DNA of 43,157 bases from Bacteroidota bacterium (GTDB taxonomy: Bacteria; Bacteroidota; Bacteroidia; Bacteroidales; F082), in contig JAHLLA010000015.1 in the NCBI GenBank assembly GCA_020444415.1, forward strand, positions 1 to 43,157, in the 5' to 3' direction. The position numbers were made by a program, and so were the translations under genes. Below the pieces are notes generated by a model that did no database searches, was not told the DNA's origin, and saw only the letters and a program-made list of their open reading frames with translations. Below, piece after piece: positions 17,666 through 26,165 of this stretch. Within the stretch, counting starts at the first letter, position 1. The number at the start of each line of letters is the position of its first letter.

Positions 17666-18655
17666 TTATTTAATAAGTAGTTTTTTGGTTTGTACCTGTC
17701 CCGTCTTTAAGGAGATTTTAACCAGAAATAAGCCCTGTAGCTCAGCACGTACTTTGAAGTGCACACTATTCAACTGCCCGTTAAAGTCTTTAAAATCAAT
17801 CAATTTTCCGGTCAGATCAAATATTTCCACTTTCTTAATCGCTTCTTCCGAATCAATAGAGAATGAACCATTTGCTACAGGATTTGGATACATTTGAATA
17901 TTTGAAACCGTGTTGTTTTCATCTATATCCAGATATGTGCAATAGCCGTTGTGAAAGCCAAGTGAATCAAAAGTGTTAACAGGGATGGAATCCCATTCCA
18001 CATCAACAACAAAATAAGGCTCGGGATTTTGCTTTACACCTTGTGTTATCCCGGGTTTTCTTATGAGCGTATTATTCTCTGTCCAGGATAACCAAAACAA
18101 GGGCCCAACGATATAATTCTGAATCGTATATTCGGTTGGAACACCACCGCTGTTATAGGTAATAGTGGTATCATTCAGGTTTCCCCATCCATTGTCGTCG
18201 CTGGTCATAGGTGGACCTACTTTTCCAATAATATCGACAATAGTACCATCAATTTTTTCAAGGGTAACGGCATCATTCCCGTTAAAATACATCATTCTGT
18301 TCACTTCGTAAACCGGACACAGGAATGTATCTGCTTTCATCATGAGGGCCGAGTCCACAGGTTGCTCCAGTCCTGTACCATCGGGGTCTCTTTTGTCAAG
18401 TACCACTACAAAGGTGCTTTTTGACTGTATGGTGCCTCCCAGTGCAACATCATAAGGGGTTGTACCACCATTGCTGTACCTCACCAATTTATAGTTCCCC
18501 ATATCGATCGGTTCGTTGGTAGGATTAAATAATTCCAGTGCTTTGTTGTTTCCTGAGCCTTCTACATATTCGGAAATAAAAAGGTCGGAGCATTCCTGTG
18601 CGAAAATACCCATATTTAAAAATAAGGAAACAATAATGAGTAATGATTTTTTCAT
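17666..18655 (-). CDS. Secreted lamin-tail-domain protein with T9SS sorting domain
   Basis: The 329-residue protein has a signal peptide (1-19), a lamin-tail domain (about 22-150: LFISEYVEGSGNNKALELFNP, then a GNDAVTLEK segment), a linker, and a T9SS type A sorting domain (about 252-329, MYPNPVANGSF). Lamin-tail domains often sit at the N-terminus of extracellular nucleases and may bind nucleic acid or mediate attachment. Here the domain is a separate protein encoded just upstream of the receptor and nuclease genes. A TATTTTTG box at 18694-18701 may start the cluster. No catalytic motif is visible, so it is probably a binding component. Confidence 0.85.
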   Translation of the reverse strand: MKKSLLIIVSLFLNMGIFAQECSDLFISEYVEGSGNNKALELFNPTNEPIDMGNYKLVRYSNGGTTPYDVALGGTIQSKSTFVVVLDKRDPDGTGLEQPVDSALMMKADTFLCPVYEVNRMMYFNGNDAVTLEKIDGTIVDIIGKVGPPMTSDDNGWGNLNDTTITYNSGGVPTEYTIQNYIVGPLFWLSWTENNTLIRKPGITQGVKQNPEPYFVVDVEWDSIPVNTFDSLGFHNGYCTYLDIDENNTVSNIQMYPNPVANGSFSIDSEEAIKKVEIFDLTGKLIDFKDFNGQLNSVHFKVRAELQGLFLVKISLKTGQVQTKKLLIK

Positions 18656-18693
18656 ATGTAAATTTTTTAGATAAAATAAATTGATTTGAACTG

Positions 18694-18701
18694 CAAAAAT
18701 A
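18694..18701 (-). promoter_or_regulatory. Possible -7 box for the lamin-tail/TonB-receptor/nuclease cluster
   Basis: TATTTTTG on the minus strand fits TAnnTTTG, 39 bases upstream of the lamin-tail start. No TTTG -33 box was found at the expected distance, which would fit an activator-dependent promoter but does not show one. Confidence 0.4.
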
Positions 18702-18789
18702 ATGATAAATCAGCAGCTTGACTTAGAATTTTATGATATAATTGTCAACCACAAAACAACTTTGAATGATTACAAATTGATCGGGATTT

Positions 18790-21700
18790 TTACGCATTTG
18801 AAATCTCTTCAGTTTCCTGCAATACTCTTGACAAATAAAGAATTCCGCGTTTTACCGACCGAACCGCTTCAAACCGGAGGCTTAATTTTCCCTTCTTTTC
18901 TTTCAACACAACGTCATTTGGATGGTTTTGAATAAATTGCAACACCTTTCCAAAGGTTTCTGATTGGAAATAGGGAGCATCCTGCTGGCCGGTGAAAGTA
19001 CCCGACATATAGCCAAATTTAAGTACCAGTTTTTCAATCCCCAGGGCCTTAGCCGCCCACCTTAGTCGCAGCGTTTGGATCAATTCGGATGCTTCATCAG
19101 GCAGAGGGCCAAAACGATCCACCAGGTTTTTCTCGAAGGCTTCCAGTTCCGCTTCCGTTTCAATACTATCAAGTTCTTTATACAGGTTTAACCGCTCCTG
19201 AACGGAAACGACATAATGCTCCGGTATCAATAGTTCCAGGTCTGTTTCCAACTGACATTCGCTAGTATGGGCTTTTTTGAGTTGCTCCTCGGTGAATAAA
19301 TCTTTAAACTCGGTCTCCTTTAACTCGGCAATGGCTTCGTCCAGTATTTTCTGGTACATTTCAATGCCAATCTCTGAAATAAAACCGCTTTGCTCGGCTC
19401 CCAGTATGTTTCCTGCACCCCGTATATCCAGGTCCCGCATGGCGATGTTAAATCCACTACCCAGGTCGGCAAATTCAGAAATGGCTTCGAGCCTTTTCCT
19501 GGCTTCAGAAGTAAGCGTGGAAAGTGGTGGTGACAACAAATAACAGAAAGCCTTTTTATTCGACCGTCCAACCCGACCACGTAGCTGATGCAGGTCGCTC
19601 AATCCATAATTTTGCGCATCGTTGATAATGATGGTATTGGCATTGGGGATGTCAAGGCCCGATTCGATAATGGTGGTTGCCAACAACACGTCATAATCAC
19701 CGTCAATAAAATCCACCATGATCTGTTCCAGTTTGGCACCTTCCATCTGCCCGTGCGCGACACCGATTCGAACACCGGGAACAAATCGCTTGAGCATATC
19801 ATATACTTCCATGATATTCTGCACCCGGTTATGGACAAAAAATACCTGGCCTCCTCTTGACACTTCATAAACGATGGCATCACTGATCACCTCTTCGCCA
19901 AACGACCGCAATTGGGTTTGTACCGGGTAGCGGTTAGGCGGTGGCGTATTAATAATGGACAGATCTCGTGCGCCCATCAGTGAAAATTGGAGTGTGCGGG
20001 GAATGGGTGTTGCTGTCAGCGTGAGGGTGTCAATGTTCGCCCGCAATTGCCGCAGTTTTTCTTTGGCAGAAACCCCAAATTTTTGTTCTTCATCGATCAC
20101 GAAAAGTCCCAGGTCGCTGAATTCGATATCTTTGCTCAGCAGGCGATGTGTGCCAATGAGAATATCCAGCTTTCCTTCTTTCAATCGTTGCAAGGTTTCT
20201 TTTTGTTTTTTGGCACTTTTAAACCTGTTGATGTAATCCACCGTAACCGGAAAATCACTTAAACGCTCCGAAAAAGTTTTATAATGCTGCAGGGCTAGAA
20301 TGGTGGTAGGCACCAGCACCGCTACCTGTTTGCTATCAGTCACTGCTTTAAAAGCTGCCCTGATGGCTATTTCCGTTTTCCCAAAACCTACATCGCCACA
20401 CACCAGGCGGTCCATGGGGGATGGCGCTTCCATATCTTTCTTCACATCCAGTGTCGATTTTAACTGGTCGGGGGTGTCTTCGTAAATAAATGAAGCTTCC
20501 AATTCGTTCTGCAGGTAAGTATCCGGCATAAATTCAAATCCTTTTGAAGCTTTTCGCTCTGCATACAGTTTGATCAGATCGCGGGCAATATCTTTAACCC
20601 TTTTCTTGGTTTTGGCTTTGAGGTTATTCCAAACATTGGATCCGAGTTTATTCAATACCGGTGGTGTTCCATCCTTACCTACATATTTTGATATCCTGTG
20701 CAGCGAGTGAATACTGATATACAACAGGTCGTTGTTTTTATAGATCAGCCTTATGGCTTCTTGCTTTTTGCCATCATTGTCTATGATCTGCAAGCCGTCA
20801 AACTGCCCTACGCCATGATCAATATGTGTGATATAATCTCCCTGTTTCAGATCGTAGAGCTCTTTAATTGACAAAGACTCTTTTCTACCGAAGCCTTCAC
20901 GCAGGTGAAATTTATGGTACCTTTCAAATATCTGGTGATCGGTATAGCAAAGTAGTCGCACATCATGATCGATAAACCCGGAACTAAGGTTCATGGTGAG
21001 TGAAGTAAAATGTGCTTTACCACTTTCAGGATGATCTTTCTGAATGTCTTCAAAAATCGCGTACAAGCGTTCCGTTTGTTTGGCATTGTCCGACAGGATA
21101 TAATTGGTATAACCTTCGCCTGATTTTTCAACCAGGTCATTGATCAATAAATCAAACTTTTTGTTAAATGCAGGTTGCGGACGTTGATTGAAATGAACAA
21201 CATGGCTTGTTTTATAGTAATTGGCATGGCCGAATTCAATGATTTTGAAATGTTCGAGCTGATCGATAAACTGATCTCCATACGTGAATAAAACATCGGG
21301 TGCTGCCTGCTGTAATTCCTTTCCAAAGCGATTATAGGTTTCCGTTGCTTTTCTAAATTCTTTATCGATACGCTCGCTGGTGTAAGATACATCATATATC
21401 CAGCAAATGGTTTTAGGCGGCATGTAATCCAGAAAACTTACCCTTTTTTCCTCAATTTTCCGATCCTGCACATTGGGCAACAGACTGATCCGGTTCATAT
21501 GCTGAATGGATAACTGGCTGACCGGGTCGAAAGTCCGGATGGATTCCACCACATCACCAAAAAATTCGATTCGATAAGGGTGGTCGTTAGAAAAGGAAAA
21601 TACATCCACGATGCCTCCCCGGATGGCGAATTGTCCGGGTTCAGCAACAAACTCAACACTTTCAAATTCAAATTCCATCAACAGATCGCTCACAAATTCA

Positions 21701-22182
21701 AATGATACTTTCTCTCCCTGTTTCAGTTTCATGATGTTTTTCGACAGGTAATTTTTTGTAATTACCTTTTCTGTCAGTGCTTCAGGATAGGTAACAATGA
21801 TCGTTTTCCGGTCGCCGGTCATGAACCTTTTTAGCACTTCAGTTCTTGAGAGCTGGTATGACCTGTCGAGCTTCTCCGGCTCATAAGGCCTTTTATAAGA
21901 TGTGGGATAAAACAAAACCTTTTTCTTGTTCACATCCATTCCAGATTCTTCAAAAATACTTTCCAGGTCGTTGTAAAAATAGGCAGCTTGCTCTTTATCC
22001 GGCATCACGATGATGTGTTGCTGTTTTCCGGTTGCCTCAAAAATACTGGCGGCGGTAAGCGCAGTTGATGATCCTATCAAACCTGTTATTTTCAAATGCT
22101 TAGCTGGCGATAGTAACAGAGAATTCAGCTCAGTGATCTTTGGGTGCTTGTTGTAACTATGTAATAAAGATGCCTGTTTCAA
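18790..22182 (-). CDS. mfd: Transcription-repair coupling factor Mfd
   Basis: The 1,130-residue protein is full length for Mfd, which removes RNA polymerase stalled at lesions and recruits UvrA. It shows an N-terminal UvrB-homology region (GIVDVFSFSNDHPYRIEFFGD), a CarD-like RNA-polymerase-binding domain (about 440-505, GDYITHIDHGVGQFDGL), a RecG-like motor with Walker A GDVGFGKTE (about 595-603) and DEEQ box (about 695), motif TATPIPRTL, the QLRGRVGRS motif VI, and a C-terminal TRCF domain (about 1000-1100). It is transcribed alone, divergent from fbp, with 132 bases between them. Confidence 0.97.
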   Translation of the reverse strand: MKQASLLHSYNKHPKITELNSLLLSPAKHLKITGLIGSSTALTAASIFEATGKQQHIIVMPDKEQAAYFYNDLESIFEESGMDVNKKKVLFYPTSYKRPYEPEKLDRSYQLSRTEVLKRFMTGDRKTIIVTYPEALTEKVITKNYLSKNIMKLKQGEKVSFEFVSDLLMEFEFESVEFVAEPGQFAIRGGIVDVFSFSNDHPYRIEFFGDVVESIRTFDPVSQLSIQHMNRISLLPNVQDRKIEEKRVSFLDYMPPKTICWIYDVSYTSERIDKEFRKATETYNRFGKELQQAAPDVLFTYGDQFIDQLEHFKIIEFGHANYYKTSHVVHFNQRPQPAFNKKFDLLINDLVEKSGEGYTNYILSDNAKQTERLYAIFEDIQKDHPESGKAHFTSLTMNLSSGFIDHDVRLLCYTDHQIFERYHKFHLREGFGRKESLSIKELYDLKQGDYITHIDHGVGQFDGLQIIDNDGKKQEAIRLIYKNNDLLYISIHSLHRISKYVGKDGTPPVLNKLGSNVWNNLKAKTKKRVKDIARDLIKLYAERKASKGFEFMPDTYLQNELEASFIYEDTPDQLKSTLDVKKDMEAPSPMDRLVCGDVGFGKTEIAIRAAFKAVTDSKQVAVLVPTTILALQHYKTFSERLSDFPVTVDYINRFKSAKKQKETLQRLKEGKLDILIGTHRLLSKDIEFSDLGLFVIDEEQKFGVSAKEKLRQLRANIDTLTLTATPIPRTLQFSLMGARDLSIINTPPPNRYPVQTQLRSFGEEVISDAIVYEVSRGGQVFFVHNRVQNIMEVYDMLKRFVPGVRIGVAHGQMEGAKLEQIMVDFIDGDYDVLLATTIIESGLDIPNANTIIINDAQNYGLSDLHQLRGRVGRSNKKAFCYLLSPPLSTLTSEARKRLEAISEFADLGSGFNIAMRDLDIRGAGNILGAEQSGFISEIGIEMYQKILDEAIAELKETEFKDLFTEEQLKKAHTSECQLETDLELLIPEHYVVSVQERLNLYKELDSIETEAELEAFEKNLVDRFGPLPDEASELIQTLRLRWAAKALGIEKLVLKFGYMSGTFTGQQDAPYFQSETFGKVLQFIQNHPNDVVLKEKKGKLSLRFEAVRSVKRGILYLSRVLQETEEISNA

Positions 22183-22271
22183 AACGGTAAAAGCTGCTCA
22201 AATAATGAATTGAAAATAATCCGCTAATATACTATCTCTGATCACAATATCGTTCAAATGCTGTCATTTTG

Positions 22272-22279
22272 TACATTTG
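22272..22279 (+). promoter_or_regulatory. Possible -7 box for fbp
   Basis: TACATTTG matches TAnnTTTG and is followed by GC, as is common in this group. It lies 36 bases before the fbp ATG. The -33 element is not evident. Confidence 0.5.
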
Positions 22280-22314
22280 CAGCCGACTCATATTTTATCA
22301 ATTAGCACTCGATC

Positions 22315-24297
22315 ATGAAGAAAAAACGTGACAATGACTTTTCAACCAGGGAACTCGAAGATCAAATTAAGTACTTAAACCTATTATCAGACAAGTTTCC
22401 AAATATACAGACAGCAAGCACCGAAATTATCAACCTGGAAGCCATTCTTAATTTACCGAAAGGAACGGAGCATTTTTTAACGGATATACATGGAGAGTTT
22501 GAAACATTCAGCCATGTACTTGCGAATGCTTCGGGGGTAGTCAGAAGAAAGATTGATGATGTATTTGGAAAAACCCTGCGGCTGAAAGATAAAAAAATGC
22601 TGGCTACTTTAATTTATTATCCAAAGGAAAAGCTGGAACTGATACTGAAAGATGAGGACGATCCGCATGAGTGGTATGCTATTACACTGCAGCGTTTGAG
22701 TCATGTAGCACGTTCGGCAGCTACCAAATATACCCGCTCGAAAGTTCGGAAAGCCATGCCTAAAGATTTTGCTTACATTATTGATGAGTTATTAAACGAA
22801 GCAGGAGAGGGTAAAGAAGAATACTTTGAAGCCATTATCAATGCCATTATCAAAGTGGACCGCGCCGAAGCATTTATCGTGGCCATGTGTAAATTTATCC
22901 AACGATTGCTGATCGACCGTTTACACATTATCGGTGATATTTACGACCGGGGACCACATGCCGAAAAAGTGATGGATCGCCTGATGGATTATCATTCAGT
23001 GGATATTCAATGGGGTAACCACGATATTATCTGGATGGGCGCCGCATCGGGAAACCAGGCACTGGTAGCCAATGTAATCCGTATTTCACTCAGATACCAG
23101 AATCTTGACACATTGGAGGATGCCTACGGAATAAATTTGCTCCCGCTGGCCACTTTTGCCATGAAGCAATACCAAAACGATCCGTGCGATCAGTTTAAAC
23201 TTAAAACTGACGACCTGGCCAAAGAAAATAGGATGCTGGTTCAGATGCATAAAGCCATCTCGATCATACAGTTTAAGCTGGAATCGCAGAGTATACAAAG
23301 AAATCCAAACTTTATGATGGATGACAGGCTGCTGTTGGATAAAATTGACCCAACAAAGGGCACAGTCATGATTGACGGGATAGCACATCCATTGCTCGAT
23401 ACACATCTTCCAACCCTCGACACAAAACATCCATTTGAATTAACAACTGAAGAAAAAGATGTAATTGAAAAGCTTACTAAAAGTTTTAAAAACAGCAAAA
23501 GATTGCAACGCCACGTTGATTTCCTCTTTTCGAATGGCAGTATGTACTTGGCTTATAATTCAAATTTATTGTATCATGGATGTATTCCTTTAACAGAAAA
23601 AGGAAATTTTGAATCGTTTGAAATAGAAGGGAAAACATACAAAGGCAAACCGTTGTGTGACCATTTTGAAAGGGTAGCCCGGAAAGCTTATGCCCGCCGT
23701 TTTGATTATAAAGCTGTTGAGAATACTTCGGATTATATGTGGTATTTATGGTGTGGTGCCGTTTCGCCCTTATTTGGCAAAATGAAAATGACCACTTTTG
23801 AGAGGTATTTCGTGGAGGATAAAACGACTCATAAGGAAAAACGAAATCCTTATTACAACCTGGTATACGACAATGAAAAATATTGCGATAAAATTTTAAA
23901 AGAGTTTGACCTGAATCCCAAGCACTCGCATATTGTAAATGGCCATGTGCCGGTAAAAGCCAAAAAGGGTGAAAGCCCTATAAAAGCAAATGGAAAACTA
24001 TTTGTTATTGATGGTGGCATGTCTATTCCTTACCAATCGGTTACAGGTGTTTCGGGGTATACCCTCATTTATAACTCATACGGGCTGGTGCTTGTGGAAC
24101 ATAAGCATTTCGATTCGAAAAATATGGCTATTGTTGAGGAAAAAGACATCATTTCTGATCGCATATTTATCGAGACCAATGCAAAACGAAAGCGTGTAAG
24201 CGATACGGATATTGGAAAAAAACTTAAAGTTCAGATCCATGACCTAAGCATGCTTCTGTCGGCTTACCGGAAAGGTTTGATTAAAGGGAGGGGGTAG
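22315..24297 (+). CDS. fbp: Fructose-1,6-bisphosphatase class III
   Basis: The 660-residue protein matches class III FBPase (Firmicutes/Bacteroidota type) in length and motifs: metallophosphoesterase segments FLTDIHGEF (about 55), GDIYDRGPH (about 206) and WGNHDIIWMG (about 232), then GHVPVKAKKGESPIKANG and IDGGMS near the C-terminus. It dephosphorylates fructose-1,6-bisphosphate in gluconeogenesis. A probably PPi-dependent phosphofructokinase that acts on the same pair of metabolites lies 1.9 kb downstream. The last codons (GLIKGRG) run into the purine-rich hexamer array that begins one base after the stop. Confidence 0.96.
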   Translation: MKKKRDNDFSTRELEDQIKYLNLLSDKFPNIQTASTEIINLEAILNLPKGTEHFLTDIHGEFETFSHVLANASGVVRRKIDDVFGKTLRLKDKKMLATLIYYPKEKLELILKDEDDPHEWYAITLQRLSHVARSAATKYTRSKVRKAMPKDFAYIIDELLNEAGEGKEEYFEAIINAIIKVDRAEAFIVAMCKFIQRLLIDRLHIIGDIYDRGPHAEKVMDRLMDYHSVDIQWGNHDIIWMGAASGNQALVANVIRISLRYQNLDTLEDAYGINLLPLATFAMKQYQNDPCDQFKLKTDDLAKENRMLVQMHKAISIIQFKLESQSIQRNPNFMMDDRLLLDKIDPTKGTVMIDGIAHPLLDTHLPTLDTKHPFELTTEEKDVIEKLTKSFKNSKRLQRHVDFLFSNGSMYLAYNSNLLYHGCIPLTEKGNFESFEIEGKTYKGKPLCDHFERVARKAYARRFDYKAVENTSDYMWYLWCGAVSPLFGKMKMTTFERYFVEDKTTHKEKRNPYYNLVYDNEKYCDKILKEFDLNPKHSHIVNGHVPVKAKKGESPIKANGKLFVIDGGMSIPYQSVTGVSGYTLIYNSYGLVLVEHKHFDSKNMAIVEEKDIISDRIFIETNAKRKRVSDTDIGKKLKVQIHDLSMLLSAYRKGLIKGRG

Positions 24298-24338
24298 AAA
24301 AGGAGAAGGATGAGGCTGAGGCAAAGGCTGAGAGTGAG
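24298..24338 (+). repeat. Left purine-rich degenerate hexamer array of the S23 unit
   Basis: From 24301 the sequence runs in steps of six: aggaga, aggatg, aggctg, aggcaa, aggctg, agagtg. Positions 24300-24315 are a perfect 16-bp reverse complement of 24748-24763, and 20 of 22 bases match when extended to 24321 against 24742-24763. The array begins directly at the fbp stop codon. Confidence 0.8.
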
Positions 24339-24364
24339 AAAAGTTAAAAGTAACAATAAACAAA

Positions 24365-24727
24365 ATGGCGTATAAAGATTTTACACAGATGTCGGTCTGG
24401 AAAAAGGCCAAAACGCTCCTGGTAAGTATTTATAGCGTTAGCAAACAATTCCCTGATGATGAAAAATTTGGCCCGACATCTGATATCAGAAGAGCGGCAA
24501 ACTCAGTTGCTCATAATATTGCAGAGGGGTATGGTCGGTTCGAAGGACGGGATAAAAGCCGGTTTTATAAATTCTCACGAGGGAGCGCATACGAAGTGAC
24601 TAGTCAATTAATAGTTTCAACTGAATTAAAATATTTGAAAGATTCTGAAGTTAATCCTATAATAGACAGCTATAAAGAAGTAATCACCGAATTAGATCTA
24701 CTCATTAAAACAGTTGAAAACAAATAA
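24365..24727 (+). CDS. Four-helix-bundle protein, S23/23S rRNA intervening-sequence family
   Basis: The 120-residue protein matches the S23 family: an N-terminal FTQMSVWKKAKTLLVSIY helix, SDIRRAANSVAHNIAEGYGR in the middle (the family signature), and KSRFYKFSRGSAYEVTSQL. Members are pentameric four-helix bundles. They are found inside 23S rRNA intervening sequences and as accessory proteins (bAvd) of diversity-generating retroelements, but many free copies have no known role. No reverse transcriptase, variable repeat or rRNA gene is present here. Complementary degenerate hexamer arrays flank the gene on both sides, suggesting that gene and arrays move as one unit. It separates fbp from aspartate kinase. 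Confidence 0.9.
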   Translation: MAYKDFTQMSVWKKAKTLLVSIYSVSKQFPDDEKFGPTSDIRRAANSVAHNIAEGYGRFEGRDKSRFYKFSRGSAYEVTSQLIVSTELKYLKDSEVNPIIDSYKEVITELDLLIKTVENK

Positions 24728-24741
24728 TATGATGATTAAAA

Positions 24742-24804
24742 CCTTAACCTCATCCTTCTCCTTAGCCTTAGTCTCAGCCTTAACCTCAACACAAACCTCA
24801 GCCT
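24742..24804 (-). repeat. Right pyrimidine-rich degenerate hexamer array of the S23 unit
   Basis: The stretch is a run of variants of cttaac/ctcagc in steps of six, about ten units with one imperfect stretch (acaaac). It is complementary to the left array, so the transcript could close a stem around the S23 coding region. It ends six bases before the aspartate kinase ATG, leaving no room for a separate leader. Confidence 0.8.
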
Positions 24805-24810
24805 AAAGTC

Positions 24811-26073
24811 ATGATCAAAGTATTCAAATTCGGGGGTGCACTTATGCAAGATGCGGATGGGATCCGGAAAGTTGCATCCATCATAAATGATTTTAAAAAT
24901 GACCAACTAATTGTCGTTGTCTCAGCCCTTGGAAAAACGACCAATAAGTTAGAAGAGATCCTTCGATTGGCAATTGATAAAAAGGATGGGGAACTTAAAA
25001 AAGCCATTGAACGGCTCAAAATAAATCATATTGAAATTACAGATCAGCTTTTTAATGATGCTGAAACATTCCGGAATCAATTATTAATTCAATTTGAAAA
25101 TCTTGAAGGTCAGCTAAAGCAACTGGATGTCAACTCTTATATTTCATACGACCGTATCGTAAGTTATGGAGAGAAATTTTCCACATTTATTCTAAATGCA
25201 TATCTCCAGCATCAAAAACTACCCTGCCAGGCAATTGATGCGCGTTCTATCATCATTACAGATGATAATTATACATCCGCAAAAATCAACTGGCAGCAGA
25301 CAACAGAACAGGTAAATAAGAAAATTCGTCCTGCTTTAGCAGAAGGAAAATTCGTGCTAACCGAGGGTTTTATCGGGTCAGACCCTTCTGGTCACCCAAC
25401 AACACTTGGCCGGGAAGGATCGGATTTTACAGCAGCCATACTTGCCAGCACACTAGATGCTGAAGAGGTAACCATTTGGAAAAATGTACCCGGCTTGATG
25501 AATGCCGATCCAAACCGTTTTAAGGACTGCATTAAATTGGATCAAATTTCCTATCATGAAGCCATAGAACTGGCTTTTTATGGGGCTTCGGTCATTCATC
25601 CAAAAACCATTCAACCTCTACAGCAAAAAAATATTCCATTATTTGTGAGATCTTTTGATGATCTGGACATTCCGGCTTCTGTGATCTCAAAAGACATGTC
25701 CATGGATGATAAACTTCATAACATCATTGTTAAAGACAGGCAGGTTTTATTAAGCATTAATTCCCGTGACCTCTCATTCATAGCCGAAGATCACCTGATG
25801 CAGATTTTCAATGCATTCAGTCAACATAAAATTCATATCAACCTGATGCAACATTCGGCCGTGAGTTTTTCCGTTTGTTTTGATAGCAACATAAACAAAC
25901 TTCAAGCTTTGCTATCTGCTCTAAAAAATGATTTTATCGTCAAATACAACGATGATCTGCAACTTATTACCATGAGACATTACACTGAAGAACTTATCAG
26001 CAATTTTGTGAAAGGCAAAGAAGTGTTTCTCGAACAAAAAAGCCGGGCGACAGTTCAATTACTCATTAAATGA
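24811..26073 (+). CDS. Aspartate kinase (monofunctional)
   Basis: The 420-residue protein has an N-terminal amino-acid-kinase domain (about 1-280) with FKFGG at the start, TEGFIGSDPSGHPTTLGREG, SDFTAAILA and KNVPGLMNADPN, and a C-terminal ACT-type regulatory part (about 300-400, with LMQHSAVSFSVCF). It phosphorylates aspartate, the first step to lysine, threonine and methionine. The usual KFGG(T/A)S is KFGGAL here, so the substrate-binding Ser is Leu6-8 region variant; the other motifs are intact. The ATG lies seven bases after the hexamer array, so expression must come from read-through or from within that repeat. Confidence 0.85.
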   Translation: MIKVFKFGGALMQDADGIRKVASIINDFKNDQLIVVVSALGKTTNKLEEILRLAIDKKDGELKKAIERLKINHIEITDQLFNDAETFRNQLLIQFENLEGQLKQLDVNSYISYDRIVSYGEKFSTFILNAYLQHQKLPCQAIDARSIIITDDNYTSAKINWQQTTEQVNKKIRPALAEGKFVLTEGFIGSDPSGHPTTLGREGSDFTAAILASTLDAEEVTIWKNVPGLMNADPNRFKDCIKLDQISYHEAIELAFYGASVIHPKTIQPLQQKNIPLFVRSFDDLDIPASVISKDMSMDDKLHNIIVKDRQVLLSINSRDLSFIAEDHLMQIFNAFSQHKIHINLMQHSAVSFSVCFDSNINKLQALLSALKNDFIVKYNDDLQLITMRHYTEELISNFVKGKEVFLEQKSRATVQLLIK

Positions 26074-26133
26074 TCTGTTTGAAAAAACAATGACCTAAAC
26101 CTATTTATCAAAGCTTAAAGCGGCATAATTTTC

Positions 26134-26141
26134 TATATTTG
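26134..26141 (+). promoter_or_regulatory. Possible -7 box for the phosphofructokinase gene
   Basis: TATATTTG fits TAnnTTTG and is followed by C. It lies 24 bases before the ATG at 26166. The -33 box is not clear. Confidence 0.5.
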
Positions 26142-26165
26142 CCCGCAATAAAAACCAATGAGAAA

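Noticed and set aside
18702-18935. 77-codon plus-strand frame at the end of mfd
   Set aside because: It overlaps the mfd 3' end and the lamin-tail promoter region, and no domain is recognisable.
24298-24804. CRISPR array or diversity-generating retroelement
   Set aside because: The hexamers are too short and have no spacers. No cas gene, reverse transcriptase or template/variable repeat is present.
26139-26165. Earlier TTG start of phosphofructokinase
   Set aside because: It lies inside the TATATTTG promoter box; ATG 26166 fits the family N-terminus.
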